This document shows, one piece after another, positions 6,717-11,633 of a stretch of DNA of 11,633 bases (positions are counted from its first letter, which is position 1; each line of letters starts with the position of its first letter). Location of the stretch: contig CALGHE010000037.1 in NCBI GenBank assembly GCA_937915765.1, forward strand, positions 1 to 11,633, given 5' to 3'. Position numbers and translations under genes: made by a program. Origin of the DNA: an uncultured Bacteroidales bacterium (GTDB taxonomy: Bacteria > Bacteroidota > Bacteroidia > Bacteroidales > Paludibacteraceae). The notes under the pieces are model-generated. The model searched no databases and was not told the origin of the DNA. It was given only the letters and a program-made list of their open reading frames with translations.

Positions 6717-7943
6717 ATGAACAGAATTGTGGAATATGGAGCTTTGCCTAACGGGGTGCGTGTTGTGCATCAGCAAGACAATTCGCCTGTGGCGTATTGC
6801 GGGTTCGCTATCAATGTGGGCACTCGCGACGAGCTGGAGCACGAGTCTGGCATGGCGCACTTCGTGGAGCATCTGCTGTTCAAAGGTACGGAAAAACGAA
6901 GGTCAAGGCATATCCTGAACAGACTGGAGGAGGTGGGCGGCGAATTGGACGCTTACACTACAAAGGAGGAGACGTTCGTCTTTGCTACCGTGCTTACGGC
7001 GGACTTCGAACGGGCTATGGAACTTTGCTCCGACATCGTTTTCCACTCTGTCTTTCCTCAGTCCGAAATTGACAAGGAGGTGGATGTCATTATCGACGAA
7101 ATTAATTCGTACAACGATTCGCCTTCTGAGCTTATATTTGACGAATTCGAGTCCATCGTGTTTCATAATGAGCAGCTGGGCAGAAGCATTCTGGGGGATG
7201 CGGAATGCCTTAAAAATTACCGGACGGACGACGCTCTTAGGTTTGTGAAGCGAAATTACAAGACAGACAGAATCCTTTTCTTCTCTAAGGGTAATATCCC
7301 TTTTAAGAAAGTGATGGCTTGGAGCGAGCGTTATTTTGGCGCGTTTGTAAATAGCGGGAATGGTTTTCTTCGCAGCAAGCCAAGTCTGTATGTGCCTAAG
7401 CGTCTGGAGGTTGTGAAGGACACGCATCAGGGGCATCAGATAATTGGTGCGAGGGCCTACTGCCTGACCGACGACAGGCGCCTTCCGCTGCACTTGCTGA
7501 ACAACGTGCTTGGCGGCCCTTGCATGAACAGCAGGCTGTCTATCGCTTTGCGTGAAAAGAATGGAATGGCTTACAACGTGGAGTCTTCCTACACCGCATA
7601 TTCGGACTCTGGAATCGTGATGATTTATTTCGGAACGGACCAAAGGAACATGAAGAAGTGCGAGTCGCTCGTGATGAAGGAGCTGAAAAAGTTGAGAGAG
7701 CAGAAAATGTCTGACTTGCAACTGTTCAGGGCTAAGAAGCAGCTGCTGGGGCAGCTTGCCATATCTCAGGAAAATTCCGAAAGCTATACGCTGAACATGG
7801 CGAAAAGCGTGCTGTTTTTTGACCGTTACGAGTCGTTGGAGGTGGTGGCGGAACGCATAGAGGCACTTACTGCAACAGATCTGATTAATGTGGCGAACGA
7901 TGTTTTTGCAGAAGACCGTCTCTCTGTTTTGACTTATGTCTGA
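6717..7943 (+). CDS. M16 family zinc metallopeptidase (processing-peptidase/pitrilysin-like)
   Basis: The 408-aa product is the single-unit (MPP-beta-like) size of bacterial M16 peptidases. It shows the inverted zinc motif HFVEH (H48, E51, H52), followed 75 residues after H52 by E128 in VIIDEINSY, exactly the HxxEH-X(74-76)-E spacing. The flanking GMAHFVEHLLFKGT, the LEEVGGELDAYTTKEET stretch and the C-terminal LREKNGMAYNVESSY (Arg/Tyr motif of the second domain) are all canonical, so it should be catalytically active. There is no signal peptide, so it is probably cytoplasmic, degrading or maturing peptides. ATG 6717 is preferred to the in-frame GTG 6711 (GTG TTT ATG). It is in an apparent operon with the DUF3109 gene, 12 bases upstream. 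Confidence 0.95.
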   Translation: MNRIVEYGALPNGVRVVHQQDNSPVAYCGFAINVGTRDELEHESGMAHFVEHLLFKGTEKRRSRHILNRLEEVGGELDAYTTKEETFVFATVLTADFERAMELCSDIVFHSVFPQSEIDKEVDVIIDEINSYNDSPSELIFDEFESIVFHNEQLGRSILGDAECLKNYRTDDALRFVKRNYKTDRILFFSKGNIPFKKVMAWSERYFGAFVNSGNGFLRSKPSLYVPKRLEVVKDTHQGHQIIGARAYCLTDDRRLPLHLLNNVLGGPCMNSRLSIALREKNGMAYNVESSYTAYSDSGIVMIYFGTDQRNMKKCESLVMKELKKLREQKMSDLQLFRAKKQLLGQLAISQENSESYTLNMAKSVLFFDRYESLEVVAERIEALTATDLINVANDVFAEDRLSVLTYV

Positions 7944-7996
7944 AAAATTTTTTTGATTTTTTTTGAAAATAAAAGTGTTTCGTAAACTTATTTTAT

Positions 7997-8004
7997 TATA
8001 TTTG
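7997..8004 (+). promoter_or_regulatory. Candidate -7 promoter box (TATATTTG) for the hydrolase gene
   Basis: TATATTTG matches TAnnTTTG in the 142-base gap after the M16 gene, giving a leader of roughly 70 bases before ATG 8086. No clear -33 TTG at the right distance is seen. Confidence 0.45.
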
Positions 8005-8017
8005 TGAATATTGACAT

Positions 8018-8039
8018 TCGGAAAGGCAAGTCCTTCCGA
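8018..8039 (+). other. Hairpin in the leader of the hydrolase gene
   Basis: TCGGAA (8018-8023) pairs with TTCCGA (8034-8039). After one bulged A the stem extends by GG/CC around a CAAGT loop. It is not followed by a T-run, so it is not a simple terminator. It lies between the -7 box and the start codon and would be within the transcribed leader. Confidence 0.4.
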
Positions 8040-8085
8040 TTTATAGTGTGTTATTATTGAACAGTTTAACTAAAATTTCGTGTTT

Positions 8086-8964
8086 ATGAGGTGCTTTTTA
8101 TCTTTTTCAATATTGGCGGCGTTGTTTTCGCTTGTGTCTTGCGGTGGCGATGCCGCGGATGGTAGTTCGGTCGCAGAGCCCAAGTCTGAGTCTGGTATGT
8201 CAAAAACTCGTTATGTGGATGTGATGTATGACATCCAGTTGTTGGCGGATAATGTTCCGTATTCGAATGGATTCGGAATCGCTCAGGGGCAGGAGCGGCG
8301 ATTGTCTATTCATGCCCCTCAGAATGATGGAGAGAAAAACAGGCCGGCGATCGTTTTTGTGGGCGGAGGCGGTTTTGTTGACGTTTCGCAGGATTGCGTG
8401 CATGATTTGAGCGTGACAATGGCGCGCAAAGGATATGTGAGCGTGGTGCCGGCTTACAGCTGTATCTCGGCTCCTGAATTTGCAAAGGATAGTTTCGAGT
8501 TTGTCTTGAAAAAGGCGGCAGAGGATTTGGATGAAGCGGTTAGATGGATTAAAAGCAAGTCTGAAAAGTATGGCGTGAACGCAAACGAGATTTATATCGT
8601 GGGATATTCGACCGGAGCCGATGTGGTTGTCAACTATTACTACACCGACGCTCTTGTTGAGGATGCTGAAAGAGAGGGTGTGCGCGGAGTTGTCGCTATA
8701 TCGGGAGGCAATATTCTGAAGTCTGAACTGAATAAGGATTTGCCGAAAGGGGCTACTGCAAAATGTCTGGTTGTCAGCGGAAAGTGTCATGACAGAAGCT
8801 CGTGCGGCGGGCTTGACGCGGCTAAGGCTTTGTGCAAGTATCTTGGTGATATTTCTGAATCGTGCTACATGGAAGATGAATGCAACAAGTTTGTCCGCGG
8901 AAATGAGGAGGACGAGTTGCAGGAGTGTGTCACCTCTTTCCTGAAGAAAAATATGTTAAGGTGA
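8086..8964 (+). CDS. Cys-rich alpha/beta-hydrolase-fold lipoprotein
   Basis: The 292-aa product has a lipoprotein signal peptide with lipobox LVSC (C19) and a Gly/Asp/Ser-rich linker. The body follows an esterase-type alpha/beta-hydrolase: RPAIVFVGGGGFVD (oxyanion-hole Gly run, about 93-96), KGYVSVVPAYSC, AVRWIKSKSEKYGVNANEIYIVGYSTGAD (nucleophile elbow GYSTG, S175), then VAISGG and a 'VVSGKCHD' strand where the catalytic Asp (D236) is expected. The usual C-terminal catalytic His is not seen; the corresponding stretch reads DECNKFVRG. Nine Cys occur in the mature chain, suggesting disulfides outside the cytoplasm. ATG 8086 is preferred to the GTG at 8080. The last two codons and the stop (TTA AGG TGA) are the first nine bases of element B. 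Probable exported esterase or an inactive relative. Confidence 0.82.
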   Translation: MRCFLSFSILAALFSLVSCGGDAADGSSVAEPKSESGMSKTRYVDVMYDIQLLADNVPYSNGFGIAQGQERRLSIHAPQNDGEKNRPAIVFVGGGGFVDVSQDCVHDLSVTMARKGYVSVVPAYSCISAPEFAKDSFEFVLKKAAEDLDEAVRWIKSKSEKYGVNANEIYIVGYSTGADVVVNYYYTDALVEDAEREGVRGVVAISGGNILKSELNKDLPKGATAKCLVVSGKCHDRSSCGGLDAAKALCKYLGDISESCYMEDECNKFVRGNEEDELQECVTSFLKKNMLR

Positions 8965-9158
8965 GTTTTATAAATTCACCGTTTATAATTAAGAAAGTAT
9001 AAATCAAGGGGGGAGCTTTTCGACACTTTTTGATTTCTTTCGGCAGCTTGCTGTTTGTCAGTCGGGCGCAGTGCCAGTGCTGTTTCCTTCTTTCGCTCAG
9101 CAATTCACCCGAAATAAATTAAAAATTCTTCGAAATGAATTTACAGAACCCGCCTTAA
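8956..9158 (-). mobile_element. MITE-like terminal-inverted-repeat element, copy B (inverted relative to A)
   Basis: This 203-bp element has ends TTAAGGTGAGTTTTATAAAT (left) and, on the other strand, TTAAGGCGGGTTCTGTAAAT (right). Its reverse complement aligns along the whole of copy A, with shared blocks such as CTGAGCGAAAGAAGG, GGCACTG, CGACTGACAA and ATTATAAACGGTGA. The left end overlaps the last nine bases of the hydrolase gene, and the right end stops 10 bases before the CvfB-like ATG. It has no coding capacity. It fills the otherwise gene-free gap here. Confidence 0.8.
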
Positions 9159-9168
9159 ATGGTAAATA

Positions 9169-10017
9169 ATGGTAGAAATAGGTAAACTGAATAAACTGAA
9201 AATACTTCATTTTGATGATAATGGTAATGCGTATCTTGATGGAGGCGCGGAGGGTGAGTTGTTCCTGATGAAGCGTGAAGTGCCGGAAGGTGCGGAAAAG
9301 GGCGGCGAGGTGGAGGTCTTCGCTTATCGCAATGCTAAACGTGATGTGATTGTGACTGCGGCTCTGCCGTTCGTTATGCCGGGCCAGTTCGGCTATCTTG
9401 AGGCTACTGACGTGTCTAAGGCTGGAGCGTTGCTGGACTGGGGGCTGGCAAGGCCTCTCTTTATGCCGTCAAGAGAGATGAGGACTGTAATGAAGCCGGA
9501 ACGGAGTTATTTGGTTTATGTCTATTATGATGAAAATACTAAGCAGATTATCGCAACTTCTCGCGTGGAAAGGTTCTTGGGATTGGCCTTGCCCAAGTAT
9601 AAAAGAAACGACAGAGTGAAAGTGCTGGTGACTGCAAAGACTGATATTGGTTATAAGTGCATCGTTGATGATGCTTACTGGGGCATGATTTATAAAAATC
9701 AGGTCTATCAGCCTGTCGATCTGATGAGCGAGCTGGACGGATTTGTCAGTTCTGTCCGTGAAGACGGAAAGGTGGACGTGACTCTGCAGAAAATCGGAAT
9801 TGAGGTGGTGGACAAACTTGGCTGGGCTATTCTTGATGAACTGGAGCGTTGCGGCGGTTTCTTGGCTTTGTGCGACAAATCTTCGCCTGAGGAGATTATG
9901 GACAGGTTCGGCTGTAGCAAGAAGGCTTTCAAGAAGACGATAGGGGCGTTGTTTTATGAACGTCTTATCGTTATTGAGGATAACGGAATCAGACTGAATA
10001 AAAAGGAGAAGAAGTGA
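9169..10017 (+). CDS. CvfB/YitL-like S1-domain RNA-binding protein
   Basis: The 282-aa product matches the CvfB (YitL) architecture: consecutive S1-like OB folds over about residues 1-205, then a C-terminal winged-helix region (about 225-275). Typical phrases are LKILHFDDNGNAYLDGG with EGELFLMKREVP at the N-terminus, GALLDWGLARPLFMPSREM in the second fold, RFLGLALPKYKRNDRVKVLV, and the IGYKCIVDDAYWGMIYKNQVYQP/GKVDVTLQ stretch of the third fold. The Staphylococcus aureus CvfB regulates virulence and binds RNA; the role in Bacteroidota is not established. ATG 9169 lies 10 bases after element B with no evident -7 box, so promoter activity would have to come from within or before B. Its stop overlaps the next start by four bases (GTGA). 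Confidence 0.88.
   Translation: MVEIGKLNKLKILHFDDNGNAYLDGGAEGELFLMKREVPEGAEKGGEVEVFAYRNAKRDVIVTAALPFVMPGQFGYLEATDVSKAGALLDWGLARPLFMPSREMRTVMKPERSYLVYVYYDENTKQIIATSRVERFLGLALPKYKRNDRVKVLVTAKTDIGYKCIVDDAYWGMIYKNQVYQPVDLMSELDGFVSSVREDGKVDVTLQKIGIEVVDKLGWAILDELERCGGFLALCDKSSPEEIMDRFGCSKKAFKKTIGALFYERLIVIEDNGIRLNKKEKK
10003..10008 (+). promoter_or_regulatory. Shine-Dalgarno site for the coupled GTG start
   Basis: AAGGAG lies 5 bases before GTG 10014. A canonical SD is less common in Bacteroidota, and here it supports the unusual GTG start that overlaps the CvfB-like stop. Confidence 0.6.
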
Positions 10018-11072
10018 CTTTGAACTCTATAGATTCTGTAATTGATGGGGCGTATAAAAGGTGCGAATATCCGTCGTTGGATTGGCAGCAGAGGTGCTGG
10101 GCTTCTTCGCGTCCGCTTGAAGGTATGTCTTTGCTCGACGCTACGCCGGTGTTCAGGAATACGCTCATAAAGTATAGGGCTTTGTTGGCTTCTGGCGCAA
10201 ATCTTGTCGTGGGAATTTCTGATGTGATGCCTTATGACAGTAACGTGGTGCGCCTGCTTGAAAAGGCTGGTGTTGAGGTGATTGATGCAGGTCTGGCAAA
10301 AGGACGTGCGTTTGATGTGGTGATGGACTGTGCCGGAGCGTTCGCTTCTGTTGAGGCTAAATTCGGATATGTGGAACTGACAAAATCGGGCGAAGCTGTG
10401 TATAAGAATTGTCAGAAGCCTGTGTTTGTTGCTGATGGTGGCGAAATAAAGAAGATAGAGACTTGCTTAGGTACTGGCGAGAGTTATTTTCGCGCGTTGC
10501 GTCAGCTCGGCTTTGATGGGTTCAGCGGAAAAGATTTGGTGGTTTTCGGTTCAGGGAAAGTCGGGACCGGCATAATATTGCATGCACTCAAATGCTCTAT
10601 GCGTGTAACGGTGATTACCGACCTTAACACGTTAAGGGGAGATTTTGATAAAAAACTGAAAGCTGTGTCTATGAACGATTCTGAGCAGGTCGCGCGTGCG
10701 GTCAGAAACGCAGATTTTGTCGTTACTGCGACTGGAGTCAGAGGGGCGGTGCAGAGCGTCTGTCCGCTGGAGGCTGTGCTTTCGAGCAAGGCGGTTTTTG
10801 CAAATATGGGTGTGGAGGATGAGTTTGGCGAGCGTGTTGAGGCTGGCAGAGTTTTGCAAAATAAGCAGACCGTGAACTTTATTCTTGAAGAACCCACTCA
10901 AGTGCGTTATATTGATGCTACTATGGCTCTTCATAATGCGGGGGCTTTATATCTCGTTTCAAACAAAAGTTTGGAACGAGGACTTGTTTATCCGCCGTCA
11001 GAGATGGAGACGAAACTTTTTGATGTTATGCGTGCTAACGGTTGCATATCAGACGAATTGGATTTGTTATGA
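10014..11072 (+). CDS. S-adenosylhomocysteine hydrolase-like NAD-binding protein, atypical
   Basis: The 352-aa product resembles the adenosylhomocysteinase fold but is shorter than the usual 430-490 aa. The second half aligns by eye to the AHCY NAD domain: LGTGESYFRALRQLGFDGF, the Rossmann motif VVFGSGKVGTG (176-186), TVITD, FVVTATG (235-241), and VFANMGVEDE (261-270) in place of the family's NIGHFDxE. The first half has AHCY-like order, including FDVVMDCAG where ILDDGGD is expected and GYVELTKSGEAVY where ISEETTTG is expected. Several catalytic positions differ: the His of GHFD is Val267, and the Lys/Asp/Asn cluster reads IKKIET. NAD binding is likely; hydrolysis of SAH is doubtful. GTG 10014 is supported by the SD at 10003 and the four-base overlap with the CvfB-like gene; the next Met (residue 38) is too late. 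Confidence 0.7.
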   Translation: MTLNSIDSVIDGAYKRCEYPSLDWQQRCWASSRPLEGMSLLDATPVFRNTLIKYRALLASGANLVVGISDVMPYDSNVVRLLEKAGVEVIDAGLAKGRAFDVVMDCAGAFASVEAKFGYVELTKSGEAVYKNCQKPVFVADGGEIKKIETCLGTGESYFRALRQLGFDGFSGKDLVVFGSGKVGTGIILHALKCSMRVTVITDLNTLRGDFDKKLKAVSMNDSEQVARAVRNADFVVTATGVRGAVQSVCPLEAVLSSKAVFANMGVEDEFGERVEAGRVLQNKQTVNFILEEPTQVRYIDATMALHNAGALYLVSNKSLERGLVYPPSEMETKLFDVMRANGCISDELDLL

Positions 11073-11085
11073 AGTTGATGACTTG

Positions 11086-11107
11086 TAAAAGCTCTATAGA
11101 CTTTTTA
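11086..11107 (+). terminator. Weak AT-rich hairpin after the AHCY-like gene
   Basis: TAAAAG (11086-11091) pairs with CTTTTTA (11101-11107) around the palindromic TCTATAGA, followed by T-rich sequence. It is a plausible but weak terminator 13 bases after the stop codon. Confidence 0.35.
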
Positions 11108-11142
11108 ATTTGTCTTTGTTTTAATTTGTGTTTTTTAGATGG

Positions 11143-11170
11143 ATTCTATAACTTACGTCGATATGTTTTC
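11143..11170 (+). repeat. Fragment of a TIR-element end
   Basis: The stretch beginning ATTCTATAACTTACGTCG and running into ATATGTTTT resembles the right end of element C read on the other strand (TCTATAAATTAGGTCGAGATG). It directly abuts the left end of copy C. It looks like the remains of a related element or a nested end; the TTAAGG tip itself is missing. Confidence 0.4.
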
Positions 11171-11353
11171 TTAAGGCTACTTCTATAATTTACGATTTTA
11201 AATTATTCTTGTAATAAATTCCGTTTCGGATGCTTTTGAATTCTTTTGCTTATCTTGCTCATATTCGCTCAGTCACGATGTCCGCGAATATAACTAATCT
11301 AAGCAAAATGCTCGTCAAAATCATCTCGACCTAATTTATAGACGTTGCCTTAA
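11171..11353 (+). mobile_element. MITE-like terminal-inverted-repeat element, copy C (diverged subtype)
   Basis: This 183-bp element has left end TTAAGGCTACTTCTATAATT and right end, on the other strand, TTAAGGCAACGTCTATAAAT. It shares TTAAGG....TCTATAA ends and the core CTGAGCGAA (as TTCGCTCAG, 11264-11272) with A and B, but otherwise differs. The middle forms an imperfect palindrome: TTTTGCTTA (11244-11252) with TAAGCAAAA (11300-11308), and ATATTCGC (11261-11268) with GCGAATAT (11284-11291). With the fragment at 11143 it accounts for most of the 314-base gene-free gap 11073-11386. Confidence 0.7.
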
Positions 11354-11372
11354 ATAAAAAACATTATCTTTG
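11345..11372 (+). promoter_or_regulatory. Promoter for the AAA-ATPase-like gene (TTG - 17 nt - TATCTTTG)
   Basis: TATCTTTG (11365-11372) matches TAnnTTTG exactly, and TTG (11345-11347) lies 17 bases upstream, at the short end of the accepted spacing. The TTG is within the right terminal repeat of element C. The start codon is 14 bases after the -7 box. Confidence 0.6.
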
Positions 11373-11386
11373 CAAAAAACAGAAAC

Positions 11387-11633
11387 ATGAAGAAGAGATT
11401 CAACACCACCGGCAGCTGCAACCCTGCCCAGCACTATATGGTTGACACGAGCAGGAAGCTCGCGCAGATAGAGGAGTACATCGAGGAGGGTTTGTACTTC
11501 ACCATCAACCGTGCCCGGCAGTTCGGCAAAACCACAACGCTGAAAGCTTTGTTCAGAAACTTGTCTGAGCAGTATGTCGTCATATCTATCAGTTTTGAAA
11601 TAGGAGATGCTATTTTTGATTCTGTAGAGGGTT
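11387..11633 (+). CDS. AAA-ATPase-like / PD-(D/E)XK nuclease superfamily protein, 3'-truncated by the window
   Basis: The first 82 residues are visible. They carry the family opening FNTTGSCNPAQHYMVD (5-20), then KLAQIEEYIEEGLYFTINRARQFGKTTTL, where RARQFGKT (42-49) is the modified Walker A (GKT kept, first Gly replaced by Arg) of the AAA-ATPase_like family, and YVVISISFE, the following beta strand. Full-length members are about 500-550 aa and end in a PD-(D/E)XK nuclease-like domain; they occur in many paralogous copies in Bacteroidota. Function is not established. The gene has its own promoter, and the frame stays open to the window edge. Confidence 0.85.
   Translation, partial: MKKRFNTTGSCNPAQHYMVDTSRKLAQIEEYIEEGLYFTINRARQFGKTTTLKALFRNLSEQYVVISISFEIGDAIFDSVEG

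Noticed and set aside
6096..7721. Two long minus-strand frames opposite the DUF3109 and M16 genes
   Set aside because: No family features or plausible starts; the plus-strand genes are strongly supported.
7944..7970. T-rich stretch after the M16 gene as a terminator
   Set aside because: Runs of T are present but no GC-containing stem precedes them.
11073..11386. Possible small gene or CRISPR-like repeat in the last gap
   Set aside because: No regularly spaced repeats and no convincing ORF; the inverted-repeat element, an end fragment and a promoter explain most of it.

Overview
The window looks like chromosomal DNA of a Bacteroidota bacterium, probably of the Bacteroidales type. The signs are a type IX secretion pair (a large exported protein with a gliding-motility-associated C-terminal domain followed by PorP/SprF), a metal-dependent KdsA, a DUF3109 protein, Bacteroidota-type -7 promoter boxes (TAnnTTTG), and the start of an AAA-ATPase-like/PD-(D/E)XK family gene that is strongly expanded in this phylum. 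Every gene I can support is on the + strand. I see no rRNA, tRNA, CRISPR array or complete insertion sequence.

Layout. Bases 1-2031 hold the 3' end of a secreted Ig-like-repeat protein and its PorP/SprF partner, closed by an intrinsic terminator (2071-2108). Bases 2165-3762 hold a small outer-membrane barrel protein and a diacylglycerol-kinase-family lipid kinase, 20 bases apart. Bases 3817-4977 are an AT-rich accessory patch with its own promoter, a probably N-terminally truncated HExxH metallopeptidase-like gene overlapping a small lipoprotein gene, and a strong terminator. kdsA (5083-5895) follows. Then come DUF3109 (6120-6704), an M16 zinc peptidase (6717-7943) and a Cys-rich alpha/beta-hydrolase lipoprotein (8086-8964). 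A translationally coupled pair follows: a CvfB-like S1 RNA-binding protein (9169-10017) and an S-adenosylhomocysteine-hydrolase-like NAD-fold protein (10014-11072). The right edge cuts an AAA-ATPase-like gene (from 11387).

The most distinctive feature is a family of short non-coding elements with terminal inverted repeats of the form TTAAGG....TCTATAAnTT. Copies A (5899-6104) and B (8956-9158) are about 200 bp, a little over 80% alike by eye, and lie in opposite orientation around the DUF3109-M16-hydrolase block. Copy C (11171-11353) is a diverged relative sharing the ends and a CTGAGCGAA core; a loose fragment of such an end lies just before it. Copy B supplies the stop codon of the hydrolase gene, and the right end of copy C supplies the likely -33 box of the AAA-ATPase-like gene. 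They look like MITEs, that is, non-autonomous elements mobilised by a transposase encoded elsewhere.

Together the genes cover envelope biogenesis (T9SS substrate and membrane partner, lipid kinase, KDO synthesis for LPS) and housekeeping or poorly known functions (DUF3109, M16, CvfB). The AHCY-like protein with changed catalytic positions, coupled to CvfB, is the best candidate for undescribed biochemistry.
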